Below, piece by piece: positions 46,857 through 56,812 of a stretch of 64,000 nucleotides of DNA. The DNA is from Hordeum vulgare subsp. vulgare (lineage: Eukaryota; Streptophyta; Magnoliopsida; Poales; Poaceae), in NCBI RefSeq assembly GCF_904849725.1, contig NC_058521.1, forward strand, positions 348,624,138 to 348,688,137, in the 5' to 3' direction. How positions within the stretch are numbered: position 1 is the first letter of the stretch; each line of letters opens with the position of its first letter. Made by a program: the position numbers and the translations under genes. The notes beneath the pieces were generated by a model. It was not told the origin of the DNA, made no database searches, and saw only the letters and a program-made list of their open reading frames with translations.

Positions 46857-46892
46857 GAGGCAAATCTTTTGCCTCCGTTTCAAAAAAAAAAA
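46857..46892 (+). other. LINE B 3' stem-loop and poly(A) tail
   Basis: GAGGCAAA, loop TCT and TTTGCCTC form a perfect 8-bp stem (46857-46875), followed by CGTTTC and A-rich tail 46882-46892. In some LINEs such 3' stem-loops are recognised by the encoded reverse transcriptase; that is inferred here. Confidence 0.85.
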
Positions 46893-46903
46893 TCATGCCT
46901 ATA

Positions 46904-47412
46904 CCTGTATGGTGATGCAACATTGTTCTAAGCCCGAACCTGGTCCGAGGAGTGAGTCTTCTCCTTCAACCTTTATTTGGACTCCGCCGCCCACTGGGTT
47001 TGTGGCTGTGAACGTCGATGCGGCTTTGTTCCCATCTATTCGGCGGATGGGGATGGGTTTTGTGGCCAGGAACCACCTTGGGGAGTGCCTTTTGGCTGGC
47101 AACGCGAAGCTTCAGGGCTTCTCTGAACCCGAGCTGGCTGAGGCACTGGCAATCCGACACGCTCTTGAGGTGTGCCGATCTAAAGGCTGCACGTCAATTC
47201 TGTTGGCGTCTGGTTACCTCACCATGGTGAACAAAATCAAGTCCAAGACTCAAGATCGATCGACAGTGGGCACCATCGTCTCGGATATCAACTCTCTTGC
47301 ATCTGGGTTTTCCTATTGTTCTTTCCTACATGTCAGGCAAGGTATGAATGTAGAGGCACACAAGCTAGCTCATAGCTGTGAGCACTATGTTAATCTTTTT
47401 ATCGTGGTGTAG
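46904..47412 (+). pseudogene. LINE A, right fragment: RNase H (RVT_3-type) domain
   Basis: The open frame gives MVMQHCSKPEPGP, then FIWTPPPTGFVAVNVDAALF (first catalytic Asp), GMGFVARNHLGECLLAGN, PELAEALAIRHALEVC (catalytic Glu), SILLASGYLTMVNKI and FLHVRQGMNVEAHKLA. This is the RNase H domain that ends many plant LINE ORF2 proteins. It removes the RNA strand after reverse transcription. The usual Asp in (E/A)SD is Gly here, so a catalytic residue is lost. The frame ends at 47412. It is the continuation of 39840-39992. A direct repeat CAGTAATCTATGAAG occurs twice just downstream (47450-47495). Confidence 0.85.
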
Positions 47413-48040
47413 TTCTGGATTGTATCAAGAACGATCTCTGTTGTGATGCTCAGTAATCTATGAAGTACTGTAACCTCTTCAGTAATCTATGAAGGATACG
47501 TCTTTTCTATCACTTGGTTAAACAACCTTAATTAATATTTCAATTCACTAAAACTTTATTTCTTATAACATAAATTGACTTGTTTTTTCATACATATAAT
47601 TGTTTTTATTTAAAAATGTAGAATCCCTTCTTAGAACTCACAAAAACTTTATCAAAAACACATGACCACTTCGAAAACAACATAACTTTTTTATAGCATC
47701 GACACTTTTATACATTGTAAACGTATAATAGTCTCAAGGGATGAATATTTTATTGAAAGCATGAAAAAATTGAAATCATGTAAGAATTTATCAAAATATA
47801 AATATATATACATACATATCTTTTTCATTAATATGAAAACACTTTTTAAAATTGATTGATTTTATTATGATTCATAATTTATTTATTTTGGATTTTTATT
47901 AATTTAGTAGTTTTACATCTGATGAAATAATATGTAAATTTCAAAAATATATTTACTTTATTTATATGTATATTACTCAAAATTATAGTTCAATTGTTTT
48001 ATTTAATTTTAAAAATACTAACCCGTGTTTGCATGTAGAA
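47413..48040. other. AT-rich unassigned sequence
   Basis: LINE A 3' flank followed by very AT-rich DNA with no gene or recognisable terminal repeats. No clear poly(A) tail of LINE A is seen. Confidence 0.5.
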
Positions 48041-48217
48041 AAAAGTGGCTCGGAATTGAATCGGACTCGAATACCAAATCCAAGATGGAAAGGAAATGGC
48101 CTCCAATTCAAATCATGTTGTTTGGATGTCCTTGGTATTTGTTGTTGGAATCAAAGGCTAGCACCTAATTCCAAATCATGTTTGGATGTGCAAACCATGA
48201 AATCACTAACGAAGCAG

Positions 48218-48620
48218 CCAGATGTGGGGGCGGAGGTGGCGGATACGGCGATGGCGGCGGTGGCCGGATGGCGGTGGCCGGATCCTAGGCGACGGGGCTT
48301 CGGGTCTCGCTCGAGGCTCAGGGCAGAGCAGGCACATGCGGGGGCGGAGGTGGCTGGATGCGGGGGTGGAATTGGCCGGATGCGGTGCGGAGGTGGCCGG
48401 ATGCGACGGCGGTGGCGGGCGAACCCTAGGCCGCGGGTCTTCGGGTCTTGCTCGGGGCTCGGGACGGAGCAGCTATGGCGGGATCGGACGGAGTAGCCGG
48501 ATGCAGGGGCGGAGGTGGCCGGATGCGACGGTAGCGGAGGTGGCCAGATGCAGGGGCGGGGGTGGCCGGATGCGGCGAGAGAGGTGGTTGGATGCGGCAG
48601 CGACGGAGGTGGGGAGCATT
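48218..48620. repeat. GC-rich minisatellite-like block (GGAGGTGGCCGGATGCG units)
   Basis: Words GGAGGTGGCC, GGATGCGG and GCGACGG recur irregularly every 20-40 bp, giving a sharp GC island within AT-rich DNA. ORFs on both strands (for example 48151-48780 minus and 48222-48686 plus) are products of this Gly/Arg or Pro/Ser-coding repeat. Flanks share GGAATTG/CAATTCC-like words (48052 and 48820), so the block could lie inside a non-autonomous DNA element. Confidence 0.6.
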
Positions 48621-48859
48621 GGGTCTCGCATGGGAGCGAAGGGGTATGTGAGGGTGGGGGGCAGAGAACGTTCCGTGCGATTATGAGGTCATAGGCTTGG
48701 AAACTTTTCGCATGGGGCGGATGCGTGCGGGACGTGGCTTGGAATTCGACTACGTTTTCATGAACCAATTTTGTAACCATTCCGTACAGTGAAATCGGTT
48801 CATAAATTCTAGATTTCCAATTCCGTGTCAGTTTTTCCTACCTCCAAACAAGGTGTAAC

Positions 48860-49966
48860 ATGTTGAATATGGGTCGCGCTGAGTGAAGTCCGTTCTAGCC
48901 TATGAGTGTGTTCTGCTATAGACATAATGTGTGATAATTCCATGTAAACATGAAATTATAATTGTTGGGGTGGCAGTCTAGCTCGCTTGTTGATCCAAGG
49001 TTGCTTGCTCGAATTTCAATGGCCGGATACTTATTTTTACAAGAAACATTTATGTTGTTTAACTGAAGATCTATAAATTATTTCTTTATTGTACTTATAG
49101 GATTACTGGGATGGGGTGGCTAGCTGTTCACGCAGGAAATACACGTCCCTTGGTCGAATAACGACCGCTCCATTTTTGTGAGGGTATGTTTTCTAGAATA
49201 AGTAAATAAATAAATAAAGACAAACTGATTTCATGTCGAGGGCTTTTTTGTTGAAAAAACGGAGTGATTTTCGCAATAAAAAGCAGGCACACGCCTCAAC
49301 TTCATTGTGCTGTCACTCACAGTGGTCCTCGCGCCATGCAGGTATGCCTTGTTAATATCGTTGTTGTATACAAACATGATTAGCAATGTATTTGCATGTG
49401 AAAGCCAAGTTGCATCACTTCGATGTACACCATAAGTTTTAGCACTAAAGTGACCTTTTACGTCAAGTTCTAGCACCACCGGCTTTTACCATCCGGCTAG
49501 CTAGCCGTCCGATTTGATGTTGATGGCTGTTTGATTTCACCAAGGCAAGCAGCTCGTGTCTTCTGTGTGATTCCAATTTAGTTCGACAGACAACATCTTT
49601 TGAAAACGGTGAGGTCCTCCGTTACAACAAGAATGATCTGATGTTGTTGCACATGTGCGTTCGCTGACACGCCAGCCCACGACGGCGACAGCGTAGGCGC
49701 CGGTATGGACGACCGTCCCGGGTAACTCAAAAGTATGCCCCAAATACCTATTGATTCATCCATCTCAATAGACAGTAGCGTTTCATCTTAACTTAAGTGG
49801 CTCAGTTGCAGTTCAAATTAAATAGCGTATCTCTCTTTCACTCTCCAAGTGAGATGGGAGAGTGCAACTAGCTATCTTCTTAAAACATCTAGCTGTAGGC
49901 AGTGGCCTTAGGATCATTATTTGTACAGATCGCTAACGCTAGAAGTGAAAAATGACGACGACCACT
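48860..49966. other. Unassigned sequence with two weak tRNA-like motifs
   Basis: At 48973-49025 (GGCAGTCTAGCTCG .. GCTCGAATTTC) and 49112-49170 (GGGTGGCTAGC .. TGGTCGAATAACGACC) there are A-box- and B-box-like words at SINE-like spacing. Neither folds convincingly as a tRNA. Nothing else is supported. Confidence 0.3.
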
Positions 49967-50513
49967 TAAGAGCAACTCTAGCGGACCGACCCCAAACGGA
50001 TGGGTCATATGTCCGTTTGGGTCATCGAGCGGACGCTAGTGTTTCTTTTTTCATTTGGATCGACTCTTCAACCAACACAGTCATGTACTCAAAATCTTAA
50101 ATGCAGATTACAAAAGGAAAAATAGATATTTAATAACCCAAACAACGATGTGGACATTGTGCAAGCTCTCCTCATCGTGTTTCATAGCGAACCGAACATC
50201 CCAGTTTGGAGAGTTGGCCGCGTATACAGGGTGCCACCGCTGCTAGGGGTCAGTACCTCCCACCGCCTGCGCACCTCCTCCGCTTGCGCGTGCGCATACC
50301 GGGGAACATATGGGGCCGCAACAAACACCAAGAAGATGTGCGCCTTGTCTGTTTCGTGCCCGTGTGAATTCAAATGTGACCCAAATTTCGGTGTAAAATG
50401 TGTCTAGACGGACACGTATTAAGTTTGGATCGGTGCATTGGACCGACACTTCTATTCGTTTTGACCCGAATAAACACAGGAAAACGAATTGGGTCGGCTT
50501 GTTGGTGCTCTAA
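49967..50513. mobile_element. PIF/Harbinger-type MITE with TAA target duplication
   Basis: GAGCAACTCTAGCGGACCG starts at 49970. The right end is the inverted relative GGTCGGCTTGTTGGTGCTC ending 50510. TAA flanks both sides (49967-49969 and 50511-50513). Subterminal CCAAACGGA / TCCGTTTGGG words are inverted near both ends. It is 541 bp and non-coding. Confidence 0.7.
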
Positions 50514-50697
50514 GTAGTCCCAAGAGCATCTAGAGTATGACCTAACTAATCCAATCCTCTATACATTCGTGGACGCATTCAGACACATGTGTTAAGAAGA
50601 TCCGATCAAGTTTTGTTTTGTGTGTGTTACAACCACATATCTTCAATTTTATACCTCAAACTATACTACACCATGCAACTCAAAAGTTACGTACTAT
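50514..50697. other. Short unassigned spacer between MITEs
   Basis: AT-rich, no gene or repeat recognised. Confidence 0.5.
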
Positions 50698-50808
50698 TAC
50701 CTCCGTCTCGAATTATTTGTCTTAAATCTATGTAGATATGAATGTACCTAGACGCATTACATCCATATCTTGATACATCTAAGACAAATAATTCAGAACG
50801 TAGGGAGC
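50698..50808. mobile_element. Stowaway MITE
   Basis: ACCTCCGTCTCGAATTATTT at the left and AAATAATTCAGAACGTAGGG at the right are inverted copies. It is about 110 bp, with TTTGTCTTA / TAAGACAAA also pairing. This is a typical Triticeae Stowaway. Confidence 0.85.
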
Positions 50809-51195
50809 ACTATATAGATAAAACTAACCTAATACTACCCATCGGCATATATGTAGATGACCTCCGTGCTAACAATTCCGACCGGATCTGCCTCCTCTTC
50901 GTTGGCTGCCTCCTGCACCGGACCTCTCGGTAACAACGGGTGTCTCTGCATGGGTCCCGCGTGTTAGTCCGATGTGGGGGACGTGACCGGGCTTTCTCAT
51001 GTCCGCTTTTAATTGGGAAATCCTTCAAATAAGTGGACTGATTATAGCGGCGGACGTCCCCCGTGCACTACACCGTTGGATCAGCCGAGCACCGCATTGT
51101 CTGATTCACGTGAGCGTAATTTTATACCGCTACGCACATAGCTGTCAGGTCTATGGTTTATTACGTGAATGATTTTCCTAGGCCTATGAACACAA
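50809..51195. other. Unassigned spacer
   Basis: Mixed-composition sequence between two Stowaway elements. No supported gene; the short ORFs here are not informative. It may be one of the few low-copy stretches in the window. Confidence 0.4.
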
Positions 51196-51360
51196 TTGCT
51201 TCCTATGTTTCTAAATATAAGACTTTTTAGAAATTTTACTATAGATTACATACAGAGCAAACTGAATGAATGTACATTCCAAGATATAACTACATACATC
51301 TGTAGGTAGTTTATAATGAAATCTTTAAAATATCTTATATTTAGAAACAGAGGGAGTATG
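51196..51360. mobile_element. Stowaway MITE
   Basis: TTCCTATGTTTCTAAATATA at the left and TTATATTTAGAAACAGAGGG at the right are inverted. It is about 165 bp, with the same layout as the copy at 8553-8717 (AAATTTTACTA and GTAGTTTATAATGAAATC inside). Confidence 0.88.
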
Positions 51361-51852
51361 TGTTTGTTTTCATATGTTTCTTTAGTGCTAACAAGCATGC
51401 TAAGCTCATGCATTACGTAGTAAGTAGCTTTTCCTTTCTTTTCGAGGAAGCAATAGCTAATTAGCTTACGAGATCATTATAAAGGGTTTGTTACTACTTA
51501 AAAATGATGTCATGTTGTTGCAATCTGGCGCCGCCGCGGTAACTCGGTCACGCATTGCGATAAAGGTTAACTAGCACGTGCACACTTGTTCTAAACTAAT
51601 GCAACTGCACCAGCTATGCAAGTATAGAAGTAATCTGTAAAATAGAATATAACCTCAAATATTTTAGGCCAACTTTCTTATATAGCATAAAAACTTCATA
51701 GGGAAACATTTTAACTAAATATTTTTAGGGTCAGTAGGCATACATACATTAATAAGCATAACAAAAGAAACAATTATGTAGGTGAGCTCATCTTGAATTC
51801 TATGTAATTCTATTGCGCGACTCGTGAGGCGTTCATCTGCGTGCAAAGTTTT
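51361..51852. other. Unassigned AT-rich spacer
   Basis: No gene, terminal repeat or long repeat is supported between the Stowaway and the CACTA-C terminus. Confidence 0.45.
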
Positions 51853-52695
51853 CACTAGTATAAAAAGGGCTTTTAGCCCCTGTTCGGTTGGGCCATTTGT
51901 CCCGGTTCTCGAACTGGGACTAATGCTAGCGCCGGTTCGGCCCCGAATCGGGGCTAATGGCCTTTCACGTGGCGGGGCTGGGAGCGAGGGGGAGGGGTAT
52001 TAGTTCCGGTTCGTATTACGAACCGGGGCTATTTCTTCGTTGTTTTTTTTGTAAGTTTTCGGTTTAGGGTTTTGCACTAAATTGGATGGGGCTATTTTGC
52101 TGCCCCTATTTTCTCATTTATTTGTTTTGGGCATTTTTTAATTCTTGTTTTGCACTAAATTGGATGGTAGATACATAGCAATAAAGAAACAACTATATTA
52201 CACATCGTCACGAATATATTACACCATCTCATCCGTCGTGCTTTGTCAAACATATTTACAAAATGTACACACGAGTTACATGCACATATATGCATCTTTT
52301 CTACACTATATCATATCATATCATTTGCGCCGAATGGCAATAGTATTCTCCCTTGACATCTAGGACCTCTGCATCTAAGAATTCCAAAATTTCCTCTTGA
52401 ATTGCTCGTACACGTTCCTGTGGTAGATGACCGCCCCGCAAACGTTCGATCTAATTTAAAGAAGGGGTCAATATATATATCAATGAAAATAAACACAATT
52501 CACGGTAATAAAATAAAGTTGTGAGTATTGTATATCGTACTTCGATGTTTTTGATGTCCCGGGTTTTGCCCTTCTGATCGGTCGGCTCGCGAATGAACTC
52601 GCAAACATAGTATCCACATAAATTGTTCCCATGTTCCTGCCTCAAGCACTTTACGAGAACATAGTTCAATCAAAAATATAATCAAGAATTATAAT
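51853..52695 (-). mobile_element. CACTA transposon C, left end, interrupted by LARD 2
   Basis: The terminus CACTAGTATAAAAAGGGC starts at 51853. It is followed by CCGGTTC / GGGACTAATG subterminal words in both orientations to about 52040, close kin to those of CACTA-A. An Ulp1-like gene on the minus strand begins at 52316. LARD 2 enters at 52696, so the rest of the element lies beyond the window. Confidence 0.8.
52316..52695 (-). pseudogene. CACTA-C Ulp1-like (C48) cysteine protease, C-terminal exons, cut by LARD 2
   Basis: The upstream exon on the minus strand (about 52690-52551) reads YVLVKCLRQEHGNNLCGYYV followed by CEFIREPTDQKGKTRDIKN. It holds the conserved Gln and the catalytic Cys of LCGYYVC. 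After a GTACGA donor and an AATTAG acceptor, the last exon (52450-52316) reads IERLRGGHLPQERVRAIQEE, then ILEFLDAEV, ending TGA at 52316-52318. Ulp1 proteases remove SUMO-like modifiers, and plant transposons often carry such genes, with role in transposition unproven. The His and Asp of the active site lie upstream and are not visible because the LARD separates them. Confidence 0.75.
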
Positions 52696-55600
52696 TGTGA
52701 CAGCCCGAGACCGACGTTCCAGAAGATTCCCCTTTAATTCTGTTTTCGTCGTGTGTCTATTTTCTTTTGTCGCACCATCATCGCATCATGCGCATCATCA
52801 GCATTGCATCGGCATCTCGTTGCTGCCAGTTTTCAAAACTTGCATCCGTTGTTAGTTGCCGGTTCTCGTCGTTGTCCACTCTGAGCCCGACCGCACACGC
52901 ACGCGCCCGCGGCATCGTCAAAACCCTGTTTTAAAAGTGTGTTGAAACTTTCTCTGATCGAGGTGAAACTTGGCATGCGGTCGTGATTAGTTATAGCTAG
53001 GCCGCCTGTCGAATTTCGTCGCGATCGGAGAATGTCTGGTTCCCGAACGGTCGACCGTAGCGGCACCGTATTTGGGCTATCGTCGAACGTTTTGTCGGTG
53101 TTTTAAAATAGTTGTCGGGTGCCGTTTTCCCTCTCATCCCCGTCTAGCCACTCTACACAGTGCACCGACCATACGCACAACCAAACCCGGAAACCTCCCG
53201 GAACCCGAACCCAGCGGTCGTGACCATTGGATCCGGATCAACCCCGTCTTACCGCAAACTGTCATAGGTTTGTCAACTGGACTCCCTAACCTAGCCATTT
53301 CCGACCGTTCGACTTAATCAGAAGGTCCTAATGCCCCTTAAGCTAATCCATTTGCGGGATCTAGTCCACCCCTAGTCCATTTTAGTCAAACCCTAGACCT
53401 AATCCTAAAAAAAAATCCTCCCAGCCGCCGCCACCACTATACTCGCTCCCGGCTCCTTCCCCAAGCTCGTGCGCCCGAGCCCGAGCGACTACAGCCTCCA
53501 GCCCCGCGGCGCCACCACCGGTAGCTCGTCGGCCAACATCGTGGGTCGTCGGAGCACACCCAGCTAGGTAGCCCTGCATCGCCTCCCTCTCTTTCTCTAG
53601 TTCTCTTCCTCCCGTAACTTCTCTCTCTCCTCTCCCTCGAGCAGGACCTCCATGGACGCCAAAGGAGCTCGCCATCGTGGCATGGGGACTCTCCCTAACC
53701 ACCGGGAGCAGATGGATCCTATAGGCTCCGTCGCGGATCTGGCTCCCTCCTCTTCCTCGCATTGCTCGAGACCCATTGCCCTGCGCCTCCGCCATGGTCT
53801 CTTCTGTTGCAGCAGCTCTGCCATGGCCATCGTCACGGACGCGCGAAGGAGCAATCTGCCTTGGCGCCCTCAAAGGCCCTTTGTCTCTAGTGCCTTGCCC
53901 GTGACCTTCTCGGCACGAATCCGGCCCGAATGCCCAGTCCCCGACTTCCCTTGCATGTTCCGAGCATCTCCATGGCCGCGTCTCTGTTTTCCATGCTGTA
54001 AGCACCGATCTGAAATATGTTTCTTTTGACCAGCCGTGGTCTGCCTGTTATGGCTGTTTTAGGAGGATGCTATAGTCTATCACGAGGATGTTAGTAGCCG
54101 AGTTGGCTAGCGCTACAACTTTGCACCAGAGAGGTCCTGGATCGAATCCCAATCGATGCATAGTATTTTTTCGGTTTTTGCCTCTCTAGCACAACAACTT
54201 TTGCCATGTTTAATGGATGTCTAGTCAATTTAGTCACAAGTACTTATTAGTCTGGTGGTAGAACTACCAGTATTCATCCAACGGATCTGGGGTTCCAATC
54301 CCATGTGCCCTTATTTTGTTTTGCCTTCTTCTGTTGTTTTGTAAGTCAACACTGGCTGCTCCTAGTTCAGCTAGATATGGCATGTCTTTTGAACAGATTC
54401 AATCTCTAGTCCTACTGGTTTCATATCACGTTTGCAACCAGGAGGTACTGGGTTTGACTCCCACGTACCCAATTTTTTCCATGTTTATTTTTTCCTTTTG
54501 CACTCACACACATTGCATAAATGTTGCATTCATAGCATATGATCTGTGTTGTTCGTAGCTAGTAAATCGTAGGTCCGTTGGAGGTGATCGATATATGTAA
54601 ATCGGCTAGAATGATGTGTAGTTTCAAATGAACCACTTTGTTTTGCCGTTTACAAACGTGAAATATGTGTAGGACAAATCTGGACATAATTTTAAATTAA
54701 CATGTGAGGTCATGTCGGAGGTGCTATATGTCATTTCCGACCTCATTTAAAATGTCTAGATAGGTAGATTAATTGCGCTTCATCTCTTGCCATGTTTAAA
54801 CACGTTTAATATTATCGTGTATATAATCAGGATAGAACTAAATAATTAAACGTGGAGTTTCGTCAATATGCAACTCGTTGCATATTGAACTTCACTTAAT
54901 GTGCAGTGTTTGAGTGTTGTGAATTGCCATGCCATGCCTTGCATATATTCAACCGCTCATGCATCATTTGTGTTGTGCACCGTGTGGTGAATTCCGTGTG
55001 TTGATTTGTGTTTCCGGTTTGCTTCGTCTCGATAGAGTTCCGCAGCGTGCCGGATTGTGAGGACCCGTTCGACTACGTCGGTTTGTCTGCTTCACGGAGG
55101 CATTCTTCTTCCAAGCGGGATCTCAGGCAAGATGACCATTTCCCTAGATACCATTACTATCATTGCCATGCTAGTTTTATCGTTTTTGTCGCTATGTCTC
55201 TTTACCTACCACATGTTAAATATCAGCCTCTCAACAATGCCATGAAAACCTTCAACCTGTTCAACCTAGCAAACCACTGATTGGCTATGTTACTGCTTGC
55301 CTAACCCTGTGTAGCGTTGCTATTTGCAGGTGTTGTCGCTTCCATGTGATAACATGGGTTCCTTGTTATATCACCATATTAAATGCTATTTATTTTAATG
55401 CACCTATATACTTGGTAAAAGGTGGAAGGCTCGGCCTTTCTAGCCTGGTGTTTTGTTCCACCTTTGCTCCCTTAGTTTCCGGCTACCGGTGTTATGTTCC
55501 ATTAGTGAGCGCTCCTAACACGATCGGGGTTGTTATGGGGACCCCCTTGATAATTCGTTTTAGATTAAAGCTGGTCTGGCAAGGCCCAACATTGGTACTA

Positions 55601-56797
55601 TATTTGCCTAATCACCTAATAAAATTGCATAGGGACTTTCCGGACCCGGAGGATAATTTAATCAACCCCCGGGCCAGTGCTCCTCATAAGTGTTGGTCCA
55701 AAACAGAGCAGCTTATTAATGCTACCCGGGGCAACTCGGCGTTTGGCGTGGTAACCATCGCTCATCCATCGTGTCCTGAGAACGAGATACGCGGCTCCTA
55801 TCGGGATCGTCGACACATCGGGCGGCATTGCTGGATTAGTTTTACCTTTGATGAAATATCTTGTGCATCGGGATTCCGGTAATGCTTTGTGTAATCTCAG
55901 AGTTGAGGTTTTCCACTAGGGAATCCGACGAGATCGTGAGCTTCGTGATTGAGGATTTCTATGCGGCTTGAGGTAATTTGTGATGGACTAGTTGGAGCGC
56001 CCCTGCAGGGTTAAATCTTTTCGGAAAGCCGTGCCCGCGGTTATGTGGCAACGTGGAAACTTTGTTTAACACTAGTTCTAGATAACTTGAAGTTAACTTA
56101 ATTAAAATATGCCAACTGTGTGCGTAACCGTGACTGTCTCTTTCGTGAGTTCCTTCTCCGACCGAGGACACGGTGGGGTTATGTCTGACGTAGGTAGGTG
56201 TTCAGGATCATTCATTTGATCATCAGTAATTCACGTTCGTTATGCGTAGATCTTCCCTCTCTTTGTTCTTGTACTCGTAAGTTAGCCACCTAATATATGC
56301 TTAGCCGCTGCCGCAACCTCACCACTTAACCATGCCTGACCCATTAAGCTTTGCTAGTCTTGATACCTTTGGAAATGAGAGTGCTGAGTCCCCTGTGGCT
56401 CACAGATTACTACAACACCAGTTGCAGGTACAGGTAAAGGTTACTTGACGCGAGCGCGTTGATTGTTCATTTGGAGTTGCTTCTTCTTCTTCTTCTTCTA
56501 CGATCTAGGATGGGTTCCAGGCCGGCAGCCTGGGATAGCAAGGATGGACGTCGTTCTTCTTTTCTCCTCTGTTTTCGTCCGTAGTTGGACCCTGCTCTTC
56601 TTCATGATGATTATGTATTGTACTGCTGTGACTCTGATGTAGCTTGTGGCGAGTGTAAGCCAATTCTATGTGTATCTCATCTTTTCGGTACATGTACTTG
56701 TAATGATATCCCTTCTTGCGACACGACGAGATGCGCTTCTATCCCTGACGAGGCCTTTGTGCCAAATTGAGGATAGGGTCGCATCTGGGGCGTGACA
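52696..56797 (+). repeat. LARD 2, 5' LTR
   Basis: It carries, in order: a conserved terminal segment; a GC-rich block (53400-53960) with overlapping ORFs on both strands; three tRNA-like modules (54095-54470); and the conserved 3' half shared with LARD 1. The 125-codon plus ORF at 53652 and the 207-codon minus ORF at 54005-53382 are judged incidental. Confidence 0.88.
54087..54475 (+). repeat. Three tandem tRNA-like (A box + B box) modules in LARD 2 5' LTR
   Basis: Module 1: TAGCCGAGTTGG at 54095 and GGATCGAATCC at 54139. Module 2: TAGTCTGGTGG at 54248 and GGTTCCAATCC at 54291. Module 3: TAGTCCTACTGG at 54407 and GGTTTGACTCC at 54451. A-box starts are 153 and 159 bp apart, and each module is followed by a T-rich stretch. 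A boxes fit TRGYNNARNNGG and B boxes fit GGTTCGANTCC with one or two changes. They resemble tRNA-derived SINE heads; whether RNA polymerase III uses them is unknown. Confidence 0.6.
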
Positions 56798-56800
56798 AGT

Positions 56801-56812
56801 TGGTATCAGAGC
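56801..56812 (+). promoter_or_regulatory. Primer-binding site of LARD 2
   Basis: TGGTATCAGAGC lies 3 nt inside the 5' LTR end. It is complementary to the 3' end of initiator methionine tRNA, the standard primer of plant LTR retrotransposons. Confidence 0.92.

Larger units (their letters stand above)
39982..46903 (+). mobile_element. LINE B: nearly full-length L1-type non-LTR retrotransposon with target duplication
   Basis: The element body runs 39993-46892: a 24-bp leader, ORF1, spacer, ORF2, short 3' UTR, terminal stem-loop and poly(A). The duplications are TCGTGCCTATA (39982-39992) and TCATGCCTATA (46893-46903), differing by one CG-to-CA change. It interrupts LINE A: the coding sense on the two sides joins across the duplication. 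Five in-frame stops (one in ORF1's first frame, four in ORF2) and one ORF1 frameshift plus stop make it inactive, but it is structurally almost complete. Confidence 0.92.

Noticed and set aside
53382..54029. Overlapping 207-codon minus and 125-codon plus ORFs in the LARD LTR, with a similar pair at 61058-61544
   Set aside because: The two LTRs are copies of one sequence, so their similarity is no evidence of coding. The ORFs lie in a GC-rich block with few stops, and the frames end at different places in the two LTRs.
54087..54160. Functional tRNA gene
   Set aside because: A and B boxes are good, but I could not see a consistent acceptor stem or anticodon arm. Called a tRNA-like module only.
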